Shown here: positions 8,217 through 15,813 of the stretch, in pieces
Numbering within the stretch: position 1 is the first letter of the stretch
Layout of the letters: every line of letters begins with the position of its first letter
Source: Drancourtella massiliensis
GTDB lineage: Bacteria; Bacillota; Clostridia; Lachnospirales; Lachnospiraceae
Reading direction: 5' to 3'
Assembly: GCF_016900655.1 (NCBI RefSeq)
Contig: NZ_JACJKH010000026.1
Coordinates: forward strand, 1 to 49,764
Length of the DNA stretch: 49,764 bases
Translations under genes and position numbers: made by a program
Notes under the pieces: generated by a model
Seen by the model: the letters and a program-made list of their open reading frames with translations, nothing else
Told to the model about the DNA's origin: nothing
Database searches by the model: none

Positions 8217-9329
8217 ATGTATGATATCGGAGATCTGTTTGACAAACAAAGCACGGTTGGCGCCAGGCTGGAGGCCGTACTTGAGGAAAGAGGATACACA
8301 AAAGTAAAATTCTGCAGTACAGCAAAGATCTCTCGTCCGACCCTGGATAAACTATTATCAGGTAGTATCACGAGCCGGACGAATTATGAAAAGCATATGA
8401 CGAAAGTCCTCGAAACTTTGAACATGACTCCGGACATGCTGATAGGAAGGATCCAAACTCAAAGGATTCAAACTCAAAGAGTTCATAATCAGGTGAGGAC
8501 TTTGAGAAACCAGATGAGAATGAAGGAAAAGGAGCTGGCAGAATATATTGGGGTGCCGATAGAGCGGATTAGAGAGATTGAGGCAGGAGAAGAGGCAACA
8601 CTGGCGGAGCTTCGCGATATTGCGGTTGTTCTGGATACCAGTGTCAGAAATATTCTGGGAAAAAATTATTTCCCATTACAAAATACATTCTGGGGCCATG
8701 TTGGAATCCGACCGTTGGAATCAGATAGATTCCTCTGGTATCCAATCACAGCTGACACAAGAGAACTCATCTGGAAAGAAATGGAAGAAAAGTATCAGGT
8801 CATTCCATGCATGAATAACAAAGTGCTGCTGTTAAATATGGATAAAATCGCAGAAATTGTTTTACTGGACGATGCAAGTGATCAACCTTCATTTGCAAAC
8901 TGGGATCCGCAAGTGGATTGTGGGGGAACCCCTCTTGTATTTTATGAAGCACTGGATGATTATTTAATGTATCAAGAAATGGGAGAGGAGCCGCCCAAAG
9001 ATATCATATCCGAAAAACTGCAGATCTGCCTGGAAAACTTTCGGAAGAAATGGGGAGACGATGAAATTTATTATCGTGATGAACTTCAGATCTATTGCCC
9101 GAACGGAAAGGTAAAGCAAAGAGATATCTGTTTAGGTGAAAATGAAAATATAAGCACTAATATTTTTCATATTTATGCCTTTGGAGGAGATGTGGTCGAT
9201 GAAAAATTTTTCTATGGTGAGGACTTAAATGGAGCAGAGTGCTTTTTTAATATTGAAAACATTTCTATGATCGAAGTCCCTCTTGTAAAAATGGAGGAGG
9301 CATTGGAGCAATCGATAGAAATGTCATAG
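8217..9329 (+). CDS. Double helix-turn-helix (XRE) regulator with unknown C-terminal domain
   Basis: This 370-residue protein carries two Cro/CI-type helix-turn-helix regions, at about 12-70 (KFCSTAKISRPTLDKLLSG) and about 90-148 (MRMKEKELAEYIGVPIERI). Between them is a linker with a tandem RIQTQ repeat. Residues 150-370 form an acidic, aromatic-rich domain that I do not recognise; it may sense a ligand or partner. The start at 8217 has AGGAGGAAG before it and sits after the promoter; the longer frame from 8175 is rejected. The TIR gene begins 60 bases after the stop, so it is likely cotranscribed and controlled by this protein. Similar regulators beside TIR genes are common in defence loci, but the specific pairing is inferred. 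Confidence 0.8.
   Translation: MYDIGDLFDKQSTVGARLEAVLEERGYTKVKFCSTAKISRPTLDKLLSGSITSRTNYEKHMTKVLETLNMTPDMLIGRIQTQRIQTQRVHNQVRTLRNQMRMKEKELAEYIGVPIERIREIEAGEEATLAELRDIAVVLDTSVRNILGKNYFPLQNTFWGHVGIRPLESDRFLWYPITADTRELIWKEMEEKYQVIPCMNNKVLLLNMDKIAEIVLLDDASDQPSFANWDPQVDCGGTPLVFYEALDDYLMYQEMGEEPPKDIISEKLQICLENFRKKWGDDEIYYRDELQIYCPNGKVKQRDICLGENENISTNIFHIYAFGGDVVDEKFFYGEDLNGAECFFNIENISMIEVPLVKMEEALEQSIEMS
8449..8478 (+). repeat. Two tandem 15-bp repeats inside the XRE gene
   Basis: GGATCCAAACTCAAA (8449-8463) and GGATTCAAACTCAAA (8464-8478) differ by one base. They encode the repeated RIQTQ in the linker between the two DNA-binding regions, a site where slippage would change linker length by five residues without breaking the frame. 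Confidence 0.85.
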
Positions 9330-9389
9330 TAGACCAAAAAACAGTAAGACCCATAGCAAATAATAAATAATCGGAGGAAGTTACGCGAG

Positions 9390-10157
9390 ATGAAAAAGAT
9401 ATTTATTAGTTACAGTTCCAGAAATCAAAGACTTGTCGAAGCTTTTACAAAGTTCCTTCAACTTGGAATGGGGATGAATAAGAGTGATATTTTCTGCACA
9501 GCTTACCCGGATATGCTGGAAACCGGATACAGTTTTATTGAAAAAATCCGGAAAAATCTGCAGGAATGTGAAACAGTTATTTCTATTATTACAGAAGAAT
9601 ATTTAGAAAGTGCATTCTGTCTTGTGGAAATGGGTGCAGCATGGGCAATGAGCAAGCATTACTTTCCTCTGGTAACAGTGCCATATGACCGATTAAATAA
9701 AACTCCGCTTATGGGAATGCAGATGCGCAAATTGATCAGCATAGACGATTTAAGTGTGATTTATGATGAGTTGCATCGGTGTGGTGTGCTGGTGGAATAT
9801 CAGACAGCGGACTTTCATAAGCAGGCGAAAGATTATGTCAAACAGGCGAAAAAGATAGTGGAGGGCGGCTATCAGATAGAGAAAGACGAAGAAGGTTATT
9901 ACGAAACAGAGATTTCTTGCGTGAGAAAAGTAGCCCAGAAACAGTTTCGATGCTATGGAATCAAAGGACATATTGCGGATCCGCCGGACGGAGAGAATGC
10001 AAAAAGCGACTGGCTTTTTTACAGGATAGACCAATTTCCGTCTTTGGAGGCAGGGGATCGGGTCAGATTTAAAACATCAAAATCAAAAATCAATGTTTTT
10101 CCTGATTTAGGACGTGCCAGAAATATTTATCCGGATGATTTGACGAAACTGGATTAG
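9390..10157 (+). CDS. TIR domain protein with C-terminal OB-like domain
   Basis: Residues 1-140 form a TIR domain of the bacterial TIR_2 type. KKIFISYSSRNQ opens the first strand. SAFCLVEMGAAWA (about 74-86) holds the expected catalytic glutamate, Glu80. Such domains often cleave NAD+ and kill or arrest phage-infected cells. Residues about 175-255 look like a small beta-barrel: EISCVRKVAQKQFRCYGIKG, a loop, then SLEAGDRVRFKTSKSK. This resembles a cold-shock/OB fold that could bind RNA or DNA. The protein is 255 residues with no signal peptide or membrane segment. It follows the XRE gene by 60 bases and precedes a zinc-ribbon gene by 24, so the three probably form one operon. NADase activity is expected from the family and not shown here. 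Confidence 0.85.
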   Translation: MKKIFISYSSRNQRLVEAFTKFLQLGMGMNKSDIFCTAYPDMLETGYSFIEKIRKNLQECETVISIITEEYLESAFCLVEMGAAWAMSKHYFPLVTVPYDRLNKTPLMGMQMRKLISIDDLSVIYDELHRCGVLVEYQTADFHKQAKDYVKQAKKIVEGGYQIEKDEEGYYETEISCVRKVAQKQFRCYGIKGHIADPPDGENAKSDWLFYRIDQFPSLEAGDRVRFKTSKSKINVFPDLGRARNIYPDDLTKLD

Positions 10158-10181
10158 CAGACAGTATTGGAGGGAACCTCA

Positions 10182-10601
10182 ATGATATTCAAAGTACAGA
10201 AAATAGAGGAAGATATAGAGTTTGGCTGTGAAGAGCGGATGGATGATGAGCCTGTTATGGCGGTCGTGACATTGCTGGATGAAGCGGGAGAAGAAAAGAG
10301 AGTCAAGATGCCGGATCAGCTTTTGTATGATCGTGAAATCAATGAGGGAGATCAGGTGATCTTTGATGAAAATGGAAAACTGCAGAAGCGGATTCGAGGT
10401 GACTGGACTGAAAGATGCAAGAAAGCGAATGTGAATACAGAGGAATTTGTCTCAAAAATGGAAGCCCTGAAAGCGGGAAAGAAAGTAAATTGGATCTGTC
10501 CTTTCTGTGGCGGCAATGTGACTCTGCTGGAACAGAAAAGTTCACACACGGTGATTGGTTGTGACTCCTGTGATATGCGGATTCAGCTGGAGAATCACTG
10601 A
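10182..10601 (+). CDS. Small protein with C-terminal zinc ribbon, third gene of the TIR cassette
   Basis: This 139-residue protein has an N-terminal beta-rich part (about 1-72, with INEGDQVIFDENGKLQKRI resembling an OB-type barrel). A short helical part follows, then a C-terminal zinc ribbon with Cys106, Cys109, Cys127 and Cys130 (CPFCGG and CDSC). The ATG at 10182 has GGAGGG eight bases upstream; the TTG at 10167 is not supported. The TIR gene ends 24 bases before it, and a strong terminator follows. A barrel plus ribbon suggests nucleic-acid binding, so it could be a sensor or immunity partner of the TIR effector. That role is inference; I cannot assign a named family. Confidence 0.75.
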   Translation: MIFKVQKIEEDIEFGCEERMDDEPVMAVVTLLDEAGEEKRVKMPDQLLYDREINEGDQVIFDENGKLQKRIRGDWTERCKKANVNTEEFVSKMEALKAGKKVNWICPFCGGNVTLLEQKSSHTVIGCDSCDMRIQLENH

Positions 10602-10620
10602 TTACGGGAACAAACAGAAG

Positions 10621-10661
10621 AAAAAGCTGTAAAATTTTACGTTGAATTTTACGGCTTTTTT
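10621..10661 (+). terminator. Terminator of the TIR cassette
   Basis: AAAAAGCTGTAAAATT (10621-10636) pairs with AATTTTACGGCTTTTT (10645-10660) with a single G-U pair. The stem is 16 bp and ends in T residues. Confidence 0.85.
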
Positions 10662-10669
10662 CGTATAAT
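10642..10669 (+). promoter_or_regulatory. Promoter of the toxin-antitoxin pair, overlapping a terminator
   Basis: TTGAAT at 10642-10647 and TATAAT at 10664-10669 are 16 bases apart. The -35 box lies inside the terminator hairpin of the preceding operon. A strong ribosome site (GGAAGGAGC) precedes the antitoxin start. Confidence 0.65.
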
Positions 10670-10714
10670 AAAGATAACAGAAACAATAGAAATCGAAGGA
10701 AGGAGCTGAACGAT

Positions 10715-10963
10715 ATGCCAAACATTTTGCCGGTATCTGATTTGAGAAATTATAATGAAGTTCTGAAGAATTGTCGTAAAGGAGAGCCTGTATATCTTAC
10801 TAAGAATGGCAGGGGGCGCTATGTGGTCATGGATATTGAAGATTTTGAGCGTGATCATGCAGAGAAGAAGCTCTGGATGAAGTTGCAGGAAGCGGAAGAA
10901 GCAGTGAAAGATGGAGAAGGATGGCTTGATCTGGATGAACTAAAAGCACATATGGGGGAGTAA
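10715..10963 (+). CDS. Antitoxin, Phd/YefM (RelB-like) type
   Basis: This 82-residue protein begins with the typical Phd/YefM DNA-binding fold. Its motifs are PVSDLRNYNEVL, then KGEPVYLTKNGRGRYVVMD and the DFE helix start. The acidic C-terminal half (about 50-82) is the part that normally wraps the toxin. It would repress its own promoter together with the toxin. The toxin gene starts one base after its stop codon, so the pair is translationally coupled. Confidence 0.9.
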   Translation: MPNILPVSDLRNYNEVLKNCRKGEPVYLTKNGRGRYVVMDIEDFERDHAEKKLWMKLQEAEEAVKDGEGWLDLDELKAHMGE

Positions 10964-10964
10964 G

Positions 10965-11267
10965 ATGTTAAAGTTGCGGATTAATCCGATTGTTGCAAAG
11001 GATTTGAAAGATATCCGGGATTATATTGCAGAAGATAATGAAGAGTATGCTGCAAAGACTATAAACGAGATTTATGGTAAATTTGAGAATCTCCAGATGT
11101 TTCCGGGAATAGGTACAAATCTTTCTAAACGAGTCAGCTTTCGGACAGATTATAAATATGCGATATGGGAAGATTATGTGATTATCTATAAAGTAAGTAG
11201 CGAATATGTAGAGATTTATCGTGTAATTAACCGATATCAGGACATTACAAGTATCTTTGATTCATAA
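10965..11267 (+). CDS. RelE/ParE-family toxin
   Basis: This 100-residue type II toxin shows the RelE/ParE pattern: an N-terminal strand (LRINPIVAKDL), two helices with KDIRDYIAEDNEEYAAK, then LQMFPGIGTNLSKRV. The final strands read YAIWEDYVIIYKV and IEIYRVINRYQD-like residues. The middle and end resemble the ParE/RelE plasmid-stabilisation group. I cannot tell from the sequence whether it cuts mRNA on the ribosome or poisons gyrase. It is coupled to the antitoxin by a one-base gap. The short stretch after it (11268-11351) contains only a tiny open frame at 11287-11337 that is probably a chance frame. Confidence 0.88.
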   Translation: MLKLRINPIVAKDLKDIRDYIAEDNEEYAAKTINEIYGKFENLQMFPGIGTNLSKRVSFRTDYKYAIWEDYVIIYKVSSEYVEIYRVINRYQDITSIFDS

Positions 11268-11351
11268 ACTAATAGAGTTGTGCGAGATGAGTATGACATC
11301 AGTGAGTGAGATTATTGAGCTTCAATCATTGTACTAAAGGAAGGAGTAGAA

Positions 11352-11669
11352 ATGGAAATGTCCAAAAGAGACTGGAAACTTTTTCGAGAAAAATTACCTG
11401 GCTGGCAGAAGAATTATATGGCCCGTCTGATCAAGGAATATATTAGATTGCTAAGCGCAGAGGATAAAAATGCGTCCGATAAATTTTGGGAGCTTGAGAA
11501 GAAGATTAAGACCGACAGACGTCACCCGGGAGTAATTCTGAATATGGAAAAATCCAAAGCCATATATGATATTATCAGTCTTGTCAGATTTGGAGTGATT
11601 TCTTTCGATGATCTGGCAGATTTCAGTGAAGACTTACAGCAGGAAGTAAAGTTGATCCTGAACAGATAG
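11352..11669 (+). CDS. Conserved small hypothetical protein
   Basis: This 105-residue, all-helical and highly charged protein has a good ribosome site (AGGAGTAG). Proteins like it (KRDWKLFREKLPGWQKNYM at the N terminus, FDDLADFSEDLQ near the end) are common in gut Clostridia, and I recall some being labelled 'multidrug transporter'. That label cannot be right, because no membrane segment exists. Function is unknown. It sits between a toxin-antitoxin pair and a Nudix gene, with no clear operon link. Confidence 0.7.
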   Translation: MEMSKRDWKLFREKLPGWQKNYMARLIKEYIRLLSAEDKNASDKFWELEKKIKTDRRHPGVILNMEKSKAIYDIISLVRFGVISFDDLADFSEDLQQEVKLILNR

Positions 11670-11730
11670 ATTATGGAAGAATAGATCGAGGCACAGAAAG
11701 AAGTGATAAGATTTTGGTGTGGAGGTACTT

Positions 11731-12480
11731 ATGAAAAATCATAAAGTTGTCGACGGCCATCTCCTTCAAACCAATAAGAAATATTCCCATCTGAAGCTGA
11801 AGCAAAAGAACCGGATTGCGGAATGGATGTATCAGGAAACAAAGGCGTATTATGAAAAGAACTACGTGTTTCCGAATGACGCGCATCTGGATGATGTCGT
11901 AGAGAAGGTTTACGACAGGATTGAGCAGGCGGAAATCTGGATCCCTTATGAAGAGGTGTGGCATCATTACAAAAAGAAGCGTTCGGATCTGAACAGCCGG
12001 GTGCGGAGGGAACTGAATGTTGGTGAAGAAAAGTACAAAGAGAAAGCCTGCTTTATGAATCTGTGCATGATTCAGGATGAGCAGGGAAATGTTCTGGCTC
12101 TTGACAAGATGAATGACAGCTATACCGGGACGACGTTTCCGGGCGGGCATGTAGAGCCGGGAGAAACTTTTCGCGAAGCAGTGATCCGGGAAGTCCGGGA
12201 GGAAACAGGACTTGTGATCCAAAATCCCGAGCTTTGCGGCATCTATCACTGGAATAAAGCGCACACGCACAATATGATTTTTCTGTATCAGACGAAAGAT
12301 TTTTCCGGGGAACTGCAGAGTTCTGACGAGGGTCCGGTATATTGGATTTCCATGGAAGAGTTTATGAAGAAAGATCTTGCCAAAGGGATGAAAGAAGTAA
12401 TGGAGATCATGATGAATCCGAACCTGCAGGAATGTTATATGCGTCTGGAAAAGGGAGTGTATCAGGGAACGTTGTGTTAG
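11731..12480 (+). CDS. Nudix hydrolase with N-terminal helical extension
   Basis: This 249-residue protein has a helical N-terminal region (about 1-100) and a Nudix domain at about 105-235. The Nudix box is intact: GGHVEPGETFREAVIREV followed by REETG. It probably acts on a nucleoside triphosphate of the 8-oxo-dGTP class, but the substrate is not readable from the sequence. The start is set by GGAGG at 11721-11725, six bases before the ATG at 11731; the GTG at 11719 overlaps that ribosome site. The gene has its own hairpin terminator. Confidence 0.85.
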   Translation: MKNHKVVDGHLLQTNKKYSHLKLKQKNRIAEWMYQETKAYYEKNYVFPNDAHLDDVVEKVYDRIEQAEIWIPYEEVWHHYKKKRSDLNSRVRRELNVGEEKYKEKACFMNLCMIQDEQGNVLALDKMNDSYTGTTFPGGHVEPGETFREAVIREVREETGLVIQNPELCGIYHWNKAHTHNMIFLYQTKDFSGELQSSDEGPVYWISMEEFMKKDLAKGMKEVMEIMMNPNLQECYMRLEKGVYQGTLC

Positions 12481-12520
12481 AAGAAGTCTGCAACGCAGTC
12501 AAGAATATAAACAGTAGTCA

Positions 12521-12560
12521 GGCGGTATGGCCCGGTATTAAGGGTCATACCGCCATTTCT
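12521..12560 (+). terminator. Rho-independent terminator
   Basis: GGCGGTATGGCCC (12521-12533) pairs with GGGTCATACCGCC (12542-12554), a 13-bp stem with one G-U pair. ATTTCTCT follows, which is only a moderate U-tract. Confidence 0.7.
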
Positions 12561-12616
12561 CTATAATATCCAATTCCCAATCCCATCATATATTATAAAG
12601 AATAGGAAATATCAGG

Positions 12617-13531
12617 ATGTGCATGAATATGGAAAACTATGTAAGAGCATCACTGGAAACGCATTTATTTTTCGGAAGAATCATGAAGGAACATTCGTTG
12701 TTTCTTCAGGCGGGATTCCCGGCCGGGGAAACGGGATACAGAAGCAAAGCAAGCTGGTACCGGGACGAATTTGAAAAGGTACTGTAGCAGACCGTACGGT
12801 TTTCGGACGGCATGGTAGGAAAGGATGTGCTTTGTTCAGGAGAAGTGTTTACGGAATACACGGTTATGGCGGAGCAGCAGACAGGAAGACTTACGAAGAT
12901 TCCGATCGATGTCCGGATCACACAGGCGGAAGAAAATCTGCAGGCGGGAAGAGAAGCATGCAAGGACGAAAGAATGGCCAGGCGGATCCGTCAGCTGAAT
13001 CATCATGTTCTGCACCTGCTTGGCGGGCTGATTGAGTTTAAAAAGCAGATATTGCAGGAAGTGACCTGCTGCAGATTGTTCACGGCCAACTATCCGTTGC
13101 TGATCGAGCATATCATCCGGGAGGCGGAATTATATCAGAAGATGATTGCTTCCCTGGAGGATGGAACCTGCAAATCGGTGGAACAGATGGCTGAGACAGA
13201 GCGGTTCTGGAATCAGATTATGATGGAACATGCGCTGTTTATCCGCGGATTGCTTGATCCGACGGAGGGCGAACTGATCGAAACGGCAGATTCCTTTGCC
13301 GGTGATTATCAGAGACTTCTGGAGGAGGCAAGGCAGAAGGATTGCAGAGCCATGAACGGACTGACGAGGAAAACACTGGAAACGACAAAGAAGTACCGCG
13401 ATTTTAAGGCGGCGGGTACAAAGGGAATTACCGGATGCGAGATTCGCTCCATCATTCTTCCGCTGTTGGCAGACCATGTGCTCCGGGAGGCAAACCACTA
13501 TCTCCGGCTTTTGAAGCAGAAGGGAGAGTAA
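12617..13531 (+). pseudogene. DUF2935 protein interrupted by one in-frame amber codon
   Basis: The frame from ATG 12617 (alternatives 12623, 12629) encodes the typical DUF2935 opening (ENYVRASLETHLFFGRIMKEH), then meets TAG at 12785-12787. The same frame continues at once and runs to 13531, giving the rest of a two-bundle, all-helical protein: LLGGLIEFKKQ, FTANYPLLIEHIIREA, MMEHALFIRGLLDPTE. Together they make about 304 residues, near the family length. DUF2935 proteins occur in spore-forming Firmicutes and have His/Glu-rich helices that may bind metal. One CAG-to-TAG change would explain the stop. An internal ATG at 12812 could give a 239-residue product. The oxidase-like gene starts three bases downstream. 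Confidence 0.8.
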
Positions 13532-13534
13532 TCC

Positions 13535-14272
13535 ATGCAGTTGTGTCAGTACCCTTGTCATAACCAGGTCCGCCGATTTACGGTGGAAGCAATCCAGATT
13601 CCAATTGTATACAATCCCTACGGTGACTATGATCCGAATGGACTTTTATATGTGCTGGAACAGGATTCGCAGAGAATACAAAATGAGGCGTTTCAGAGAT
13701 TTCATCAGACGCCGCCTCAGCCTTACGAAGAAGTGCAGCCGTTGGTACTTCGGGTGAATCGTGGAGATACCGTCCAGATCTGTTTTCGCAACCGGCTGAA
13801 GCGGGATGGACGGATCTGGAAAGTATTCAGCAGCAAAATTCACGGTGATCCCGCAACACCCATATGGAAAGCATATTCCGGGGACAGGGTCATTTTCCGG
13901 ACGATGATGCCGGCGGATAAGCCGCGAAATGTATCACTTGCCATTCACGGACATTTGTGGAGGGAACAGCCTGACGATGCCTTATCCAGAGAGATTCCGA
14001 TTCAGGGAGGAATCAGCATCGGGAACCGGTTTGATATGGAACTGAAAGACGGAGCTTCCTGTCCGGGCGACTATCTGTACCGGTCAGGAAGTTTTGGATG
14101 GGATGTGGAATCCGGCATGTGGGGAATCTTCAGGGTAATGAAACGGTCGCTTCGGTGCAAATGCAAAGAAGTAGGCGGAAAGCTGCCATTTCATTTCGGT
14201 GGGAATAAAACATCTCTTATGATACAGTCAATAAAAAAGCAGAAAAAGAAAGAAAAGCATAGGGGCAGATAA
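13535..14272 (+). CDS. Multicopper-oxidase-like protein, apparently with a large internal deletion
   Basis: Residues 1-90 resemble the first cupredoxin domain of very long Clostridial 'copper oxidase' proteins (FTVEAIQIPIVYNPYGDYD, then VQPLVLRVNRGDTVQICF). Residues about 95-210 resemble the last domain of the same family (KIHGDPATPIWKAYSGDRV, then IHGHLW and YLYRSGSFGWDVESGMWG). As I recall, intact members are many hundreds of residues longer. At 245 residues this looks like an in-frame fusion of the two ends. A paired His-Gly-His remains, but the usual HCH copper ligands are not seen. The last 30 residues are lysine-rich. It is adjacent to DUF2935, a pairing I remember from spore formers. 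Oxidase activity is unlikely. Confidence 0.6.
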   Translation: MQLCQYPCHNQVRRFTVEAIQIPIVYNPYGDYDPNGLLYVLEQDSQRIQNEAFQRFHQTPPQPYEEVQPLVLRVNRGDTVQICFRNRLKRDGRIWKVFSSKIHGDPATPIWKAYSGDRVIFRTMMPADKPRNVSLAIHGHLWREQPDDALSREIPIQGGISIGNRFDMELKDGASCPGDYLYRSGSFGWDVESGMWGIFRVMKRSLRCKCKEVGGKLPFHFGGNKTSLMIQSIKKQKKKEKHRGR

Positions 14273-14287
14273 CATGCCCCTATCTTT
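14259..14287. terminator. Bidirectional terminator between converging genes
   Basis: ATAGGGGCA (14259-14267), a 7-base loop and TGCCCCTAT (14275-14283) form a perfect 9-bp stem. It is T-rich to the right and A-rich to the left, so it can end both the oxidase-like gene and the leftward thi operon. Confidence 0.75.
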
Positions 14288-14300
14288 GTTAACTATTTTT

Positions 14301-14888
14301 TTACATGCCCATCATCTGAGACATGATACATACTCCTGATGCTCCGTGCTTCAACACAGTTTGTATTTGTTCCGGATCCAGACGGATCCCGCCGATGGCG
14401 TATATCGGGATCGGCGAGCGGTCACAGATCTGTTTCAGAAAATCGAGACCTCGCGGTGGAAGTCCTTTTTTGCAGTCGGTAGCAAAAATATGTCCTGCCG
14501 TTGCATAGGATGCTCCAAGAGCTGCAGCTTCTTCTGCCTCTTCTGTAGAATGGATCGAAACGCCGATCCGCATCCCCGTAAGACGGCCGGCGCCTTTTTC
14601 TTTCAGCTCCTTCAGTTTCCAGAGCGGTAAATGAAGGATATCCGTGTCTGCAGCGTCTGCAGCTTCAGGATAGAAGTGAGGGATCATCGTGACCTGATGC
14701 CGGTCACAGATTTTTTTTACAGCCAGGGCAAGATTCAGGTAGTCTTTGACCGGAAGATCTTTTTCTCTGAGAAGAAAAGCACGAGGCTGAAAACTGCAGA
14801 TTCGTTCTAACTGATCCAGATATGGAAGCCGTGTCAGATGACGGTTAGAGACGGCAATCACTTTTGAAAAATCAATTTCGTTGTACAT
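14301..14888 (-). CDS. thiE: Thiamine phosphate synthase / TenI-like protein
   Basis: This 195-residue TIM-barrel protein of the ThiE/TenI family would couple the thiazole and pyrimidine phosphates to make thiamine phosphate, or tautomerise the thiazole as TenI does. Visible family marks are FLLREKDLPVKDYLNLA near 35-52, IGVSIHSTEEA, YATAGHIFATDCKKG and YAIGGI with a late phosphate-binding glycine stretch. The start at 14888 (MYNEIDF) has AGGAACAGGAAA upstream; the longer frame to 14957 would read into the thiG end. It is the last gene of the thi operon, about 100 bases after thiG. The rather divergent N terminus and CKKGLPPRG motif leave TenI as a real alternative. Confidence 0.75.
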   Translation of the reverse strand: MYNEIDFSKVIAVSNRHLTRLPYLDQLERICSFQPRAFLLREKDLPVKDYLNLALAVKKICDRHQVTMIPHFYPEAADAADTDILHLPLWKLKELKEKGAGRLTGMRIGVSIHSTEEAEEAAALGASYATAGHIFATDCKKGLPPRGLDFLKQICDRSPIPIYAIGGIRLDPEQIQTVLKHGASGVCIMSQMMGM

Positions 14889-14992
14889 GATTTTATTTCC
14901 TGTTCCTTTTGTATCTGATATCTTGTTTTTCAGCGTAAAACAAAGCTGAAACCACATTTGACCGGGCAGCGGTCATGCCGCATTCAAAGGCT

Positions 14993-15772
14993 CTATTTTT
15001 GACTCACTCCTGTAACCGGAGAGGAGGCGCTGGACCCTTTTTCGATTACCCGTCCCATGCCGGAAAGGTATGCAGTACGTCCTGCTTCGATTGCTTTGCG
15101 GAAAGCGCCTGCCATTGCGGGAATGTCTCCTGCTGTAGCGATAGCGGTATTGGACATGACTGCGGCGGCACCCATTTCCATGGCTTCACATGCATGGGAA
15201 GGTCGGCCGATACCGGCATCGACGATGATAGGCAGATCGATTTCATCGATGAGAATCTGGATAAATTCTTTTGTGCAGATTCCTTTATTGGATCCAATCG
15301 GGGCACCGAGAGGCATAACACATGCGGCGCCGGCATTGACCAGATCTCTGGCGGCATTGAGATCCGGATACATATACGGCATAACGATAAATCCTTCGTT
15401 TGCAAGAATCTCGGTTGCCTTGATCGTCTCATAGTTGTCCGGAAGAAGGTATTTGGAATCCGGAATCACTTCAAGTTTGACAAAATCACTATGGCAGATT
15501 TCCCGCGACAGCCGGGCGATGCGGACTGCTTCTTCTGCGGTTTTTGATCCGGATGTATTTGGAAGAAGTGTCACACCTTCCGGAATATAGTCAAGTATAT
15601 TTGCCGAACTGTCCTGATTTGTACGGCGCAGTGCAAGTGTGATAATCTGAGCCCCTGCGTTCTCAACAGCTGCCTTAATCAGTTCAAGGGAATATTTCCC
15701 TGATCCAAGTATGAAACGTGACTGGAATTCATGTCCTCCCAGACAAAATGTGTCTTTTGTTAAATCGATCAT
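14993..15772 (-). CDS. thiG: Thiazole synthase
   Basis: ThiG builds the thiazole phosphate ring of thiamine from deoxyxylulose 5-phosphate, ThiS-thiocarboxylate and dehydroglycine. The 259-residue protein is full length and highly conserved. Visible features are the opening [12 protein letters not shown], the [13 protein letters not shown] motif, Lys99 in [10 protein letters not shown] as Schiff-base lysine, [11 protein letters not shown], and [19 protein letters not shown] for phosphate binding. It follows thiF in a minus-strand operon with a gap of about 40 bases. Confidence 0.95.
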   Translation of the reverse strand: MIDLTKDTFCLGGHEFQSRFILGSGKYSLELIKAAVENAGAQIITLALRRTNQDSSANILDYIPEGVTLLPNTSGSKTAEEAVRIARLSREICHSDFVKLEVIPDSKYLLPDNYETIKATEILANEGFIVMPYMYPDLNAARDLVNAGAACVMPLGAPIGSNKGICTKEFIQILIDEIDLPIIVDAGIGRPSHACEAMEMGAAAVMSNTAIATAGDIPAMAGAFRKAIEAGRTAYLSGMGRVIEKGSSASSPVTGVSQK

Positions 15773-15813
15773 TGTTTTTCTCCTTTATAAAATAGTGTTT
15801 GAAATCTGTTTTC

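Noticed and set aside
11287-11337. Small gene of 16 codons after the RelE-like toxin
   Set aside because: No good ribosome site or homology; probably a chance frame.
12785-12787. Pyrrolysine or programmed read-through at the amber codon in the DUF2935 gene
   Set aside because: No pyl genes or stimulatory structure seen, and DUF2935 is not a known pyrrolysine protein. A simple nonsense mutation is more likely.
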